DNA of 64,000 nucleotides, from assembly GCA_033763395.1 (NCBI GenBank), contig JANRKQ010000110.1, positions 74,647-138,646 on the forward strand. Reading direction: 5' to 3'. Positions 1-9,867 of the stretch are shown here, piece after piece. Origin of the DNA: Xiheimicrobium sp033763395 (GTDB lineage Bacteria; Myxococcota; Myxococcia; Myxococcales; Myxococcaceae). Numbering within the stretch: the first letter of the stretch is position 1; each line of letters begins with the position of its first letter. The notes beneath the pieces were generated by a model. That model worked only from the letters and a program-made list of their open reading frames with translations, searched no databases and was not told where the DNA came from. The position numbers and the translations under genes were made by a program.

Positions 1-3000
1 GACGCCAAGGTCACGCCCCAGCTCGCAGGCCCGGGTACGCGGGTGACGGCGCGCTTCACCCCGACCTCGGACGTCAGCTCGATCGACGGCCTCGTCCTCG
101 TGCCGACCAACGGAACCAGCCGGCCCTTCGAGTCACTCGTCCAGACGAGCGACGGCGAGGTCGTGGCGAGCATCGACGTCGTCGCTTCTGACGGCGACGG
201 CCCCGCGGCGGTCGTTGCAGACTTCGCGCTCAGCCCCAGCAGGGCGGCCCTCGGCGTCCTCATCGGTTCGGTGCAGGTCGACGTCACCGCGCCCACGGTC
301 GCCACGGCCTCGCTCTCGCTCGGGCCCACCGACGAGAACGCCCTCGCCCGCGCAGGCCGCGCCGATCTGCTGACGGACGTGGGGACTGGCACGCTCGTGC
401 GCGTCACCATCGAGGCCGACGAGCCCCTCGCACGCGCGGCCATCGAGGCCGTGGGCCCCTCGGGGCAGCGCGTCGCGCTGGCGCCGGCTCCGGGAAGCTC
501 GAACGCCCGGGTGGCCATCGCCGAGGTGACGTGGTCACTGGTGTCAGCCGGAGTCGACGGCGACTGGCGCGTCGACGTCACCCTGACGGATCCCACAGGG
601 AACGAGCGCCTGGTGTCCGACGCCCTTCGTTTTCGCGTCGACCTGACCCCGCCCCCGCCCCCTGACGTCGCGGCCACCGGGGGCGTCGTCTTCCGCCGCG
701 CACCGCTGGGCGACCTCGAGTCCGACGCGGGCACCTTCAGCCTCTCGGCGGCCACAGGGGTCTTCACCGAGGCGGTGGTGGTGTCCGTCTTCGGTGACGG
801 GATTCCCGTCGCGAGCGGCGTCGTTCGTGACGGCGGCCTCGAGCGACTGGCCCTCCCGTTGAGTCGCGACCTGCCCACCGTGCAGGTCCGCAGCGTCGAC
901 GCCGCAGGCAACCGCTCCGCGCTCGTGACCGTTCGTGAGGTCGAGTGGGTCGTCGTGCCCGGGCGGGGCAACACCACCCTCACCTTCAAGCCCGCCAGCG
1001 AGCCGAGACGCTCTGGCCCCTCTGACATCCGCGCCGACCTGCCGGTCGAAGGACTGGGCGCGCTCGCGTGGGAAGAGCTCGATCGGCCCCTCGACGTTCG
1101 ACCTGAGGGGCTGGCCTTCAATGGGCGCCTGGCCCAGGTCACCGGCGTCAACTCGTACGGTGGGGCCTTCGCGGTCAATGAACCCGACCCGAGAACCCCG
1201 GTGCAGGGTGAAGTGGCGGCCGCGCGCGCGGGGTTTCTCGCAGATGGCCAGGTCTCGGTGGGCGGGCTGCTGCCCGACGGAGGCGTCTCGGGCCTCGTCA
1301 TCGGTTTTCCGTCCGACGGGGGCGCCGTGCCCCCGCCCAGGGCGTTCGCCCGCCTCGCCATGGACGAACGCCGCGACGAGCTCGTCCTCTTCGGCGGCCG
1401 CGGGCGCAACGGGCCGCTCTCGGACACCTGGGTCCTCACGACACGCGGCTGGAGCCAACGGCTCCCGACGATGGCCCCGCCCCCGCTGGAAGCGCCTGCG
1501 ATGGCCTGGGACAGCCTGGACGAGGTGGTGTTGCTCCATGGCGGGCGGCTCGGTGATGGCGGGCTCTCGAACGAGCTGTGGGCGTGGAACGGCGTGACGT
1601 GGACCTCACGAGGTACCCAGGGACCGCCTCTGGCGAACCACACCCTGGTGCGCGACCCGGTTCGCCGGCGGCTGTTCCTGGGCGTCGCTCGAGATCGCCT
1701 GCTCGAGCTCGTCGACGGTGGCGCGCAGGTCACGGGGGTCGACGGGCTGGCTGGTTCACGACTCGGGCCGCTCTCGACCGCCGCGCGCTGCTTCGATGTT
1801 CGAGGGCAGCGGCATCAGTTCATGGGTGGGGTGTTCCTCTATGACGCCGACGAGAACACGTTCTCGGATACGAGCAACCGCCTCGTCAGCTGGAACGGCG
1901 CCGTCATGGAGGCCAGCGAAGAGGTCTCGGGCCTGCCTTCCGTCGGCTTGACGTCCCTGGGTACGTCGGTGCGGAGCCGGGCCTCGTGCGCGGACGGACG
2001 ACTCCGATACTTCACCAACGGTCAGGCCTTCGAGATCGACGCGGGGCGGGGTGTGCTGCTGGGCAGTCCCGCACCCGCCGTCGAGTCGTTCGCGATCATC
2101 GACGCGCTCGACGGGGGACTCATCGGTGTCCGCTTCGAGGCGAACGCCCTCGAGCTGGCGCGCGGGCCTGCCAGCCCCGGCTGGGCCGTCGTGGGCTCGC
2201 TCCCACTCCCGCCGCCAGATGGCGGCGTGTCGACCACCCTCGTGCGCAGCCTCCTGGGAGCGGCCGAGGCAACCATCGCCGGTTCGTTCGGCACGGCCTG
2301 GGTGCGTGTCGACACGTCCGTGCCAACGCTGCTCCGGGTCGAAGCGACGCGCCGCGTCCTCTGGCGGGTCGTCGACCCCGACCGCGGTGTGGACCTGGCG
2401 GGGGTCGAGGTCGACGCCGCTCAAGGCCCCTTGCGTTCGCGGTTCCGCGTGGTCGACCTCACCACGGGCGCGCAGCGCGACGTCGCGCCGCCGCTGGGCT
2501 TCCTCACCCCCCACCCCGTCCGCCTTTCGAACACGAATGGGCCGATCGACTACCCCGACACGGGTCCCTTCGTGCACCCGCCAACGGGCGAGCTCTTCTG
2601 GTTCACCCAGAGTCGTGTCGGACCGGCAGCTTCGAGGCTCCATCGGCTCGACCAGTCCCGTGCCTGGCCAGCTGCACTGCAGGCCGAGCTGTCGATTCCA
2701 GCCGACCTTCGGGGCGTCGAATGGCTGGGCTGGTCGAGCCGTGGTTCGGCGGGCGCCGACGGGCTCGATGCGGTCGGCGTGCCCCAGGTGGGGCTCGTGC
2801 TCGCGGCCTTCGTCTTCGACCACCTGCGCCCCATCGGTCCTCCCGTCCTCGCCCCCTCGACCTCGCCGATCGCTTTTTCGACCGCCGTCGACGACCCGGC
2901 CCTGGCGCGCATGCAGTTCAGGAACCGCGCCGACGCGGTCTTCCGGCTCGAGACGCGTGGAGCCACCTCGGGCTCTGCGGCGCGCCTCCGCGTGGACCGC

Positions 3001-3039
3001 TGGGAACTCTCGCTACGGTATCGGAGACCGCCGCCGTGA
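1..3039 (+). CDS. Kelch-repeat surface protein, 5' end outside window
   Basis: The frame is open from base 1 to the stop at 3037-3039, so the true start and any signal peptide lie upstream. The visible 1012 residues begin with beta-sandwich-like segments typical of large exported proteins (for example VTAPTVATASLSLGPTDEN). Kelch/galactose-oxidase-type units follow: DELVLFGGRGRNGPLSDTW near residue 460 and VVLLHGGRLGDGGLSNELW near residue 505. A C-terminal domain ends in ELSLRYRR. The role is unknown; Kelch propellers usually bind protein or sugar. The next gene overlaps by 4 bases (GTGA) and has the same architecture, so the two are probably co-translated paralogues. The layout is clear; the function is not. 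Confidence 0.75.
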   Translation, partial: DAKVTPQLAGPGTRVTARFTPTSDVSSIDGLVLVPTNGTSRPFESLVQTSDGEVVASIDVVASDGDGPAAVVADFALSPSRAALGVLIGSVQVDVTAPTVATASLSLGPTDENALARAGRADLLTDVGTGTLVRVTIEADEPLARAAIEAVGPSGQRVALAPAPGSSNARVAIAEVTWSLVSAGVDGDWRVDVTLTDPTGNERLVSDALRFRVDLTPPPPPDVAATGGVVFRRAPLGDLESDAGTFSLSAATGVFTEAVVVSVFGDGIPVASGVVRDGGLERLALPLSRDLPTVQVRSVDAAGNRSALVTVREVEWVVVPGRGNTTLTFKPASEPRRSGPSDIRADLPVEGLGALAWEELDRPLDVRPEGLAFNGRLAQVTGVNSYGGAFAVNEPDPRTPVQGEVAAARAGFLADGQVSVGGLLPDGGVSGLVIGFPSDGGAVPPPRAFARLAMDERRDELVLFGGRGRNGPLSDTWVLTTRGWSQRLPTMAPPPLEAPAMAWDSLDEVVLLHGGRLGDGGLSNELWAWNGVTWTSRGTQGPPLANHTLVRDPVRRRLFLGVARDRLLELVDGGAQVTGVDGLAGSRLGPLSTAARCFDVRGQRHQFMGGVFLYDADENTFSDTSNRLVSWNGAVMEASEEVSGLPSVGLTSLGTSVRSRASCADGRLRYFTNGQAFEIDAGRGVLLGSPAPAVESFAIIDALDGGLIGVRFEANALELARGPASPGWAVVGSLPLPPPDGGVSTTLVRSLLGAAEATIAGSFGTAWVRVDTSVPTLLRVEATRRVLWRVVDPDRGVDLAGVEVDAAQGPLRSRFRVVDLTTGAQRDVAPPLGFLTPHPVRLSNTNGPIDYPDTGPFVHPPTGELFWFTQSRVGPAASRLHRLDQSRAWPAALQAELSIPADLRGVEWLGWSSRGSAGADGLDAVGVPQVGLVLAAFVFDHLRPIGPPVLAPSTSPIAFSTAVDDPALARMQFRNRADAVFRLETRGATSGSAARLRVDRWELSLRYRRPPP

Positions 3040-6000
3040 ACCGCGCGTTGATGCCCCTGGCGCTCTGCTGCCTGGTGAGCTGTGCCTTCGACGACAGCGT
3101 CTCGCCGGTGTCGATTCGATGCCGCGGCGACGCGCAGTGTCCGTCACGACACGTCTGCCGGGTTGACCTCGAGCGCTGTGTGTCGCTCGCCGGAGACGTG
3201 GTCGAGGCCTCGACGGTGAGCCCTCCGCGCGCGACGACCGGCACCCTCGTCACTGCAGAGGTCACCCTGGTGCGGCGCGCAGAGAACGTTCGGGTCTGGG
3301 CCGCTTCGTCGCGCGGCGACCTGCTTGGGGTCTTCGCGCCCGTGTCAGGCGACGGGCAACGCTTCACCTTCCAGTGGACCGTCGACGTCGCGCTCGAAGA
3401 GGACGAGGCCCTCGTGTTGGCAGACGTCACCACCAGTGGCGAAGGCACTTCGCTCGGCCACGAGCTGGGGGGCATCGAGCTTGACACCCGTGGCCCTCGC
3501 CCACTGCTTTCGCGCGTCGAGCTCGTCCGGAGCGCCGACAACCCGCTCGTCGCCGGCGGGCAGGGCTCACAGCTCGCACGCGCCACGGGCGGAGGGCGGG
3601 TCTCGGTGTCCTTCGCGACCGACGAGCCCCTCGACCCGTCCACCGAGGCCAGGGTCGTGGTCGAAGCCCTCGTCGGAGCGGGCCGGGTCGCGCTGGTGCG
3701 GGGCCCCGATGTGGCGGGCCGACTCGTCTTCACCGGTGCGCTCCCGCGCGATGCAGCCGAGGGCGCCTGGCAGGCGCGGGCCCTGCTGACCGACCTCGTC
3801 GGCAACCAGGTCGATGTGGCGCTCGAAGACACGGGGTTCCTCGTCGACCGCACGGCTCCGGCCGTTCCGGACACCCGGCCAAGAGGCGCCATCGTCTTCA
3901 GGAGGGCCCCCAGCGGCGATCGACGCGGTCCGGCTCCGGCGTTCTCGCTTCGCGGGCAGGCTGGCAGCACCGAGGGCCCAGGAGCGATTCGGGTCCGGGT
4001 CAATGGGCTGCCCGGCCCCATGCTGCGCGTTCGCGCTGACGGGAGCTTCGGGCCCGGCGACCTCGAGCTGCTGACCAGTCCCCTCACCCTCGAGGTGAGC
4101 GCGGTCGATCTCGCTGGCAACACCTCTCCGTGGGTCGCGGTCGTCGACGAAGAGGTGGTGCTCTCACGCGGCAACGGGCCGCTCTCGTTCTTCCAGACCG
4201 GCGCGCAGGCCCGCTGCCTGATGGGTGGCGCCGTGCCGCTTCGCGACGCTGGCACCTCGCTCGAAGCCGCTGACGACGACGTCTTCGAGGTCGCCAGCGG
4301 GTGGGCCGCGCGCGAACAGCTGACCGATGACGGGCTGGGCACGAGACGGCCTCGGCTCGTCTTCGATGCCTTCGCGGGCGCCCTCTACGCGGCGGGGCCC
4401 TCGCTCGATGGGACCGGCGCCTGGGCCGGCCGATTCACCGGGAGCGGCTGGACGGGCGCCGTCTCGTCGGCTCGATGGCCAGGCGTGGCCATGGGCTTCC
4501 TTCGAAATGGTGGCCTCGTCATCAACGATGGGGCGCGGCGGTCGGGCCTGATCCCGGGCTCGTGCGGAACGGCTCCCGGCCAGGCCGCCGTTCTCGGTGC
4601 GATTCGTGGTGGCGTTCCCCTCACTGACGAGCAGCGGGTCGCCACCGCCTGGGACCCGCTTCGCGGCATCCTCGTCAGCGTGCCGGATCAGCCTCAAGCC
4701 GGGAGCCCACGCCCCCAGGCTGGGGCCAGCCTCGTCTTCGACGCGGCGCGCCGCCAGCTCGTCTACACCCACGGCCAGGGGGCCCCCACCACCTGGGTCC
4801 TGCCGCAGGATGGGGCGTGGACCGAGCGCTTTCCCCAGAACGTCCCCGGGCCTCGGGTCGACGCCGTCGCGGGCTTCGACGCCCACCGAGGCCGCGTCTG
4901 GCTCATCGGTGGCCGCTGGGGCGGGTTGGTCCTCGACGATGCGTGGACGTGGGATGGCGCCGACTGGTCCCGCGAAGCGGCCACCCCCGGCCCCGTCGCA
5001 AATGGAGCGGTCGCCTTCGACCCCGTCTCGCGCCGGCTCGTGCTCGTGGCCGGCCGCGGTGGCAGCTCGGAGTTCGCCCCGCCGGTGACCTTCGCGCTCG
5101 CCGACGCCGGCTGGGTGCCGCTCACCCAGGCCGCGCCGACCCCCGCCGGCCCGCGGGCCGCTGGCCTCACTCGAATGACGTTCTCGGTCGCCTCGACGGG
5201 TCGATTGACTGCGCTCGTTACCGCGGACGTCTCGACCCAGACCAATACGAGCTGCCTGTTCGGGGCGTCACGCAGCGCCTGGCAGCGGGCTGGCGGGGTG
5301 TGGCAGCCAGTCCCTGCGAGCCTGCCGGCCATCGACTCGAACACGATCGCCGAAGATGACCAGGGCCCGTTCCTCGTGGGCGGCCGGCTGTGCGATGGCG
5401 GCTTTCCCCGCGAGCGCTTCAGGCTCGATGGCGGCGCATGGCAGCCCTCGAGCGAGCCGCTGCTGCCTGAACTCGCCGGGCGGCTCAACACCGTCGCCGC
5501 GACGGGCGCCGGCACACTCGTCATCGCCGGCGGGGTCCGCACCGACCAGTCCAGGTCGGTCGACGCCTTCGTGCTCGAGACCGGCGTCTGGCGCAGCACC
5601 CCCTGGAGCGCCGGAAGCCCATCGCTGAGCTGGCACGGCGGGTTGGGGTCGTTCGTGTCCGTCGGGGGCGGGCTCTCGGCCATGCGACGCCTCGAGTTCT
5701 TCGGTCAGACGCCAGTCTGGAGTGAGACCCCGCTCCGCTTCCCGTCCATCGCCTCGGCCGGAGCCGTGATCGAAGAGCCCTCACGCGCGACGACGCTCGC
5801 GCTGGGCGTGATGAACGGGGGCGACGTCGAAGCGCTCGAATGGTCCGGCCAGGACCTGGCGACCGCGCGGCCCGTGCTCGCCGGCGACGTCTTTCGGCCA
5901 GCAGCGTCGTACGTCGTCGATGCGGCCAACCAACGAGCCCTCCGCGTCGAACCCGGGCCCTTCGGCACCTCGGTCTCGACCATCTCTCGCGCGGGCACCA

Positions 6001-6371
6001 CGCCTGCCTTTCTCTCGACGGTGACGGTCGCCGCCGCGCTCCCGAACGGCGCCTCGATGCAGTCCTTCGCCGTGTGGGCCCGGGCCGGAGCCAGCGGTGA
6101 TGGTGGCGTGACGGGCGTCGCCCTCGAGTTCTCGACGCTCGACGGGTGGGAGCGCCCGCGCGGAACGACCGCGGGCGCCATCGAGGCCCCGCGGGAACGA
6201 CCAGGCCCGATCGAATGGAGCACCTTCGACCAGCGAGTCCTCGAGGCGATCACCGTCAACCAGACGATTGGAGTCGCCGTCGTCGCGACGGCGAGTGACG
6301 CAGTGCTCGCCGTCGATGCCATCGAGATGACGCTGGGCTACCGGCGATCGAGCGACGGTGGCGTGCCTTGA
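3036..6371 (+). CDS. Kelch-repeat lipoprotein, paralogue of the preceding gene
   Basis: About 1111 residues from the GTG at 3036, which overlaps the upstream stop as GTGA; an ATG at 3051 is a five-codon-shorter alternative. The N-terminus is a short lipoprotein signal with lipobox LVSC, so it should be lipidated and sit on the outer membrane or surface. A Cys-rich knot follows (CRGDAQCPSRHVCRVDLERC). Ig/cadherin-like segments and a shared phrase GAIVFRRAPSGD match GVVFRRAPLGD in the upstream gene. Kelch units occur around residues 595-720 (RVWLIGGRWGGLVLDDAW). The C-terminal TLGYRRS mirrors the neighbour's SLRYRR. This is a tandem duplication of a surface propeller protein; the ligand is unknown. 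Confidence 0.8.
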   Translation: MNRALMPLALCCLVSCAFDDSVSPVSIRCRGDAQCPSRHVCRVDLERCVSLAGDVVEASTVSPPRATTGTLVTAEVTLVRRAENVRVWAASSRGDLLGVFAPVSGDGQRFTFQWTVDVALEEDEALVLADVTTSGEGTSLGHELGGIELDTRGPRPLLSRVELVRSADNPLVAGGQGSQLARATGGGRVSVSFATDEPLDPSTEARVVVEALVGAGRVALVRGPDVAGRLVFTGALPRDAAEGAWQARALLTDLVGNQVDVALEDTGFLVDRTAPAVPDTRPRGAIVFRRAPSGDRRGPAPAFSLRGQAGSTEGPGAIRVRVNGLPGPMLRVRADGSFGPGDLELLTSPLTLEVSAVDLAGNTSPWVAVVDEEVVLSRGNGPLSFFQTGAQARCLMGGAVPLRDAGTSLEAADDDVFEVASGWAAREQLTDDGLGTRRPRLVFDAFAGALYAAGPSLDGTGAWAGRFTGSGWTGAVSSARWPGVAMGFLRNGGLVINDGARRSGLIPGSCGTAPGQAAVLGAIRGGVPLTDEQRVATAWDPLRGILVSVPDQPQAGSPRPQAGASLVFDAARRQLVYTHGQGAPTTWVLPQDGAWTERFPQNVPGPRVDAVAGFDAHRGRVWLIGGRWGGLVLDDAWTWDGADWSREAATPGPVANGAVAFDPVSRRLVLVAGRGGSSEFAPPVTFALADAGWVPLTQAAPTPAGPRAAGLTRMTFSVASTGRLTALVTADVSTQTNTSCLFGASRSAWQRAGGVWQPVPASLPAIDSNTIAEDDQGPFLVGGRLCDGGFPRERFRLDGGAWQPSSEPLLPELAGRLNTVAATGAGTLVIAGGVRTDQSRSVDAFVLETGVWRSTPWSAGSPSLSWHGGLGSFVSVGGGLSAMRRLEFFGQTPVWSETPLRFPSIASAGAVIEEPSRATTLALGVMNGGDVEALEWSGQDLATARPVLAGDVFRPAASYVVDAANQRALRVEPGPFGTSVSTISRAGTTPAFLSTVTVAAALPNGASMQSFAVWARAGASGDGGVTGVALEFSTLDGWERPRGTTAGAIEAPRERPGPIEWSTFDQRVLEAITVNQTIGVAVVATASDAVLAVDAIEMTLGYRRSSDGGVP

Positions 6372-6384
6372 AGTCGCTGGGCGT

Positions 6385-7026
6385 TCACGTCAGCGGGCGC
6401 CAGAAGGAGCGCTTGAAGGCCTCGCGCTTCTGCTCGTAGACGCCGCGCGCCTTGAGCACCCGCTCGACGAAGTCCGCGTGGAGGCGCAGGAGCGGCTCGG
6501 CCACCTGCGGGCCCTCGAGCCGACCCAGCGCCTCGGCGAGCGCCTCGAGCGTCGAGCGGCCCTCGTCGAAGGAGGTGTCGCGCAGCCGCAAGACGCGCGC
6601 GGGGGGCGTGTCGAGCTGGAGCCGGGGCAGGCCGTGCAGGCGCGGGAGCTTCGTCACCATGCGCCGGCTCTGCCGCCAGGTGCCGTCGATGACGACCAGC
6701 GTCGAGAGCTGCTCGGGCCAGGGCGCCGGCGCCTCGGAGGGGAACAGCATGGCCGCGCCCTCGAGGTCGGGGAGCCGGGCGTTCACTCCGGCGGGGTCGT
6801 CGTCGAAGTCGACGAACTCGAGGTTCGGCAGCGCGAGCCCCGCCACCCGCGCGGTGCCGGTCGACTTCCACGACTCACGCTCGTGACGCACCATCAGCAC
6901 CTTCGTGCGCGTCGTCACCGTCGGCAGGTGGGGGCAGATGCAGAACTCGGTGCGGATCCAGCAGCGCTGACACCGGCCGGGCAAATCGCTGGACGTTCGG
7001 GAGCGCACCGCGCGCTGTTTCCTCAA
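6385..7026 (-). CDS. tapT: DTW-domain protein, probable tRNA-uridine aminocarboxypropyltransferase
   Basis: About 213 residues from a TTG at 7026; a GTG at 7008 is an alternative start. Near the N-terminus there is a cysteine cluster (C19, C22, C29, C31 in CQRCWIRTEFCICPHLP), and the family's D-x-T-W signature appears as VVIDGTWRQSRRM at residues 112-123. DTW proteins such as E. coli TapT/YfiP transfer the 3-amino-3-carboxypropyl group of S-adenosylmethionine to a tRNA uridine (acp3U47). Length and motif order fit the family. It lies divergent from lspA with a 52-base gap. The tRNA position it modifies is inferred from the family. Confidence 0.82.
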   Translation of the reverse strand: MRKQRAVRSRTSSDLPGRCQRCWIRTEFCICPHLPTVTTRTKVLMVRHERESWKSTGTARVAGLALPNLEFVDFDDDPAGVNARLPDLEGAAMLFPSEAPAPWPEQLSTLVVIDGTWRQSRRMVTKLPRLHGLPRLQLDTPPARVLRLRDTSFDEGRSTLEALAEALGRLEGPQVAEPLLRLHADFVERVLKARGVYEQKREAFKRSFWRPLT

Positions 7027-7078
7027 TCACCGCGCCCAGCGCAACGGACTGCTTGCCGGTTGCGCCCCGCGGGCACCA

Positions 7079-7654
7079 GTGGCAAGGCGCCCGGCCGTGT
7101 CCTACGCCCGCCGCTTCGTCCTCTTCGGCCTCGTGACGCTGGTGTCGGTCGCCCTCGACCAGTGGACCAAGGCGCTCGCCACCGCGGCGTTCAAGGGCAA
7201 GCCCACGCTGACGTACCTGGGTGACGTGTTCCGCTTCCAGTACGCCACCAACGAAGGCGCCTTCCTCTCGCTCGGCGGCAACCTGCCCGAGGCCGCGCGC
7301 TTCTGGCTCCTCACCGTCGGCGTCGGAGGCCTGCTGCTCGCCATCGCCGTCCACGCGCTGCGCAACCCCGTCGATTCGGCCCACCTCACCGGCTACGCCC
7401 TCATCGTCTCGGGTGGGTTCTCGAACTGGATCGACCGCGCCCGCTTTGGTGGGGTCGTGGTGGACTTCATGAACATGGGGCTGGGGTCGCTGCGCACGGG
7501 TGTCTTCAACGTGGCCGACCTCGCGATCCTCGGTGGCATCGGCGTGCTGCTCGTCGCCGGGTGGCGGCTCGACAAGCAGAAAGCCCGCGAGACTCACCCA
7601 CCGGTGTCGAGCGACCCCGCCCCCGCGCCAGAAACCCCGCGTCAGGACGGCTGA
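7079..7654 (+). CDS. lspA: Lipoprotein signal peptidase (signal peptidase II)
   Basis: 191 residues from the GTG at 7079; a GTG six codons later is an alternative. Four membrane segments are visible. Family motifs are present: DQWTK near residue 27, NEGAFLSLGG at 58, GGFSNWIDR at 112-120, VVVDF with D129 and FNVADLAI with D147; the last two aspartates match the catalytic pair. The enzyme removes signal peptides from diacylglyceryl-modified prolipoproteins in the inner membrane. It is followed after 64 bases by a lipoprotein gene and many lipoproteins are encoded in this window. The C-terminal tail after residue 165 is polar and not conserved. Confidence 0.95.
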   Translation: MARRPAVSYARRFVLFGLVTLVSVALDQWTKALATAAFKGKPTLTYLGDVFRFQYATNEGAFLSLGGNLPEAARFWLLTVGVGGLLLAIAVHALRNPVDSAHLTGYALIVSGGFSNWIDRARFGGVVVDFMNMGLGSLRTGVFNVADLAILGGIGVLLVAGWRLDKQKARETHPPVSSDPAPAPETPRQDG

Positions 7655-7718
7655 AACCGCCGGGCACATCGGTTGCTCTGGGCAGGTTCGGTCTCCTCAA
7701 CCTCCCAGGGGCAAACGC

Positions 7719-9371
7719 ATGAAAACCTCCCAGTTGTTCCCGGCCGCGCTCGCGGTCGTCGTCTCGGCGTGTGTCAACGCGCCGTCCTCGTCCACCTCGC
7801 CCGTCGTGCTCGACGCGCTCGAGCTCAAGGCGCCGGGTGACACGTTCTCGGTGCGCAGCACGCTCCAGCTCGAGGCCTTCGGCCTGTACTCGAACGGAGA
7901 GCGGCAGCGCGTGTCGGGCGACGTGTCGTGGAGCTCGTCAGACCCCGACACCATCGCCATCGACCAGACCGGCGTGGCGCGGCTGGTGAAGTCGGGCCGG
8001 GCGCGCGTGACGGTGAAGCTCGACGGCAAGGAGGCCGGGCACTCGTTCGTCGTGAGCGCCGCCACCGCGCGCGGCCTCGAGCTGTACCCGAACGATCTCT
8101 TCGAGGCGCCGCGGGGCCTGACGCCGCAGCTTCGCCTCTACGCCACGTTCAGCGACGGGACGCGTCGCGAGGTGACGGCCGAGGCGCAGTGGACGGCGTC
8201 GGGCACGGGCACCTGGCCGCTGTCCGAGCCCGGCCGCTTCCAGCTCGACGCCCAGGGTGACGTGGAGCTGATCGCCCGCTTCAGCGGCCTCGAGGCGCGC
8301 AAGGCCGTGCGCGTGCTGCCGGCGAGCCCGGTGTCGCTGCGGCTCGAGGCGCTCGAGAGCCCGCTGCGCCCGGGCGAGTCGCTCTCGTTCCGCGCCGTGG
8401 CCACCTTCACCGACGGCGCCTCGCGCGACGTCACCCTCGACGCGATCGTGCGCTCCCTCGACGGGCACATCGCCGAGGTGCAGGGCACGGCGGTGCGCGG
8501 CGTCTCCATCGGCCGCGCCCGCATCGTGGCCCAGTACGCGAGCGTGCAGGCCTCTCGCTACGCCACCGTCGTCGCCCGCCAGCTCGTGAGCCTCGTGGGC
8601 AACCTCCCCCACGCCGACGTCGCCGGCGGCCGCTCGGTGAACTTCCGCGTGGTGGCGGCCTTCGACGACGGCACCTGGCAGGACGTCACGGACGCCGCGC
8701 TGTGGCTGTCGTCCGACGCGTCCATCGCCGAGGTGGGCCAGGACGCCGGGCAGGCGGGCCGCGTGACGGGCCGGCAGCAGGGCTTCGCGCAGGTGACGGC
8801 GCGGTACGGCGCCGAGGCGGTGGCCTTCACGGTGACGACGACGGCGCCGGTGCTGGAAGACCTGGGCCTGTCGCTGCCGTCGGCGCAGCTCGTCGTCGGC
8901 CAGCGGGCCACCTTCGCGGTGTACGGCCGCTTCAGCGACGGCGCGGTGGTGAACCTGAGCCAGGTGGGCCTGCTGCGCAGCTCGCCGCTGGTCGGCGCGA
9001 CGCTGGCCGGCGACCTGCTCGAGCTCGAGGGCCTCTCGGAGGGCGCCGCGTCGGTCGAGGTCGAGGTGTCGGGCCTCATCCGCACCCTGCCCGTCACCGT
9101 CGTCACCGAGGCCGTCACCGAGCTCCTCATCGAGCGCCGCGTCTCGGAGGCCGGCGGCCCCTCGCGCTCCCTGCGCGCGCTGGCCCGGTATGCCGACGGG
9201 TCGACCGTCGACGTCACCGAGCTGTGCGACTGGTCCTCGGCCGACCCCTCGTCGCTCGACGTGAGCGCCATTCCCGGGCAGCGCGGTGAGCTCATCGTCG
9301 GCCAGGGAGGCGCCGCCCGCATCAGCGCCACCATGGCCGGCCACGGCGCGAGCTTCGACGTCAACCCCTGA
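7719..9371 (+). CDS. Lipoprotein with tandem bacterial Ig-like (BIG2) domains
   Basis: 550 residues starting at ATG 7719. The N-terminus is a lipoprotein signal with lipobox VSAC at about residues 16-19. The remainder is a chain of five or six roughly 90-residue Ig-like units. Each repeats the BIG2 pattern: a phrase such as YSNGERQRVSGDVSWSSSD or FTDGASRDVTLDAIV, then 'G.A.V.A.Y'. BIG2 domains occur in surface adhesins and cell-wall-associated proteins. A cell-surface structural or adhesive role is likely, but no ligand can be named. It lies immediately downstream of lspA, the enzyme that would process it, and 18 bases upstream of the next gene. Confidence 0.85.
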   Translation: MKTSQLFPAALAVVVSACVNAPSSSTSPVVLDALELKAPGDTFSVRSTLQLEAFGLYSNGERQRVSGDVSWSSSDPDTIAIDQTGVARLVKSGRARVTVKLDGKEAGHSFVVSAATARGLELYPNDLFEAPRGLTPQLRLYATFSDGTRREVTAEAQWTASGTGTWPLSEPGRFQLDAQGDVELIARFSGLEARKAVRVLPASPVSLRLEALESPLRPGESLSFRAVATFTDGASRDVTLDAIVRSLDGHIAEVQGTAVRGVSIGRARIVAQYASVQASRYATVVARQLVSLVGNLPHADVAGGRSVNFRVVAAFDDGTWQDVTDAALWLSSDASIAEVGQDAGQAGRVTGRQQGFAQVTARYGAEAVAFTVTTTAPVLEDLGLSLPSAQLVVGQRATFAVYGRFSDGAVVNLSQVGLLRSSPLVGATLAGDLLELEGLSEGAASVEVEVSGLIRTLPVTVVTEAVTELLIERRVSEAGGPSRSLRALARYADGSTVDVTELCDWSSADPSSLDVSAIPGQRGELIVGQGGAARISATMAGHGASFDVNP

Positions 9372-9389
9372 AGCGAAAGGAGCAACCCC

Positions 9390-9788
9390 ATGAAGACGAT
9401 GGTCTACGAAGAGCAGGACACGGTGAAGGTCGAGTACGACGCCTCGAAGAAGCTCATCCTGGCGACCTGGAAGTCGTTGCTGGGCCCGCAGTTCCGCAAG
9501 GCCATCGACGCGGCGGCGAACCACATCGCGAAGCACGGCATCAAGACGTGGATCGCCGACGTCAGCCAGGCGCGCGACGTGCCCTCGCAAGACGACCAGG
9601 TGTGGCTCAGCCAGACGTTCGAGGCGCGGATCAAGCCGCATGGGTTCGAGCGACTCATCAACGTGCTGCCGCAGAGCGCCATCGTGAAGCTCGGCGCTTC
9701 GCAGTGGTCGAAGACGGTCGAGAAGAAAGGGGCCTCGGGCACCATCGACGTCGGCTCGGTCGCCGAAGCGATGAAGCTCGCGGCGTGA
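9390..9788 (+). CDS. Small STAS/SpoIIAA-like protein
   Basis: 132 residues, no signal peptide, with a strong ribosome-binding site (AAAGGAG at 9375-9381) upstream of the ATG at 9390. The sequence has an alternating strand/helix pattern: a beta-rich start (TVKVEYDASKKLILATWKS), a helix, then KTWIADVSQARDVPSQDDQVW. This resembles the STAS/SEC14-like fold of small myxobacterial proteins. Such domains act as regulatory or lipid/nucleotide-binding modules. The assignment rests on pattern only and could be wrong; coding status is well supported by the RBS and spacing. Confidence 0.7.
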   Translation: MKTMVYEEQDTVKVEYDASKKLILATWKSLLGPQFRKAIDAAANHIAKHGIKTWIADVSQARDVPSQDDQVWLSQTFEARIKPHGFERLINVLPQSAIVKLGASQWSKTVEKKGASGTIDVGSVAEAMKLAA

Positions 9789-9867
9789 CGCACGCCGCAA
9801 GGGCCGATGAGTCCGACGCTCCCGGGCGGCTCCGAGGCAGGAGCACGACCGGGGGCGTTCGTCGCTC

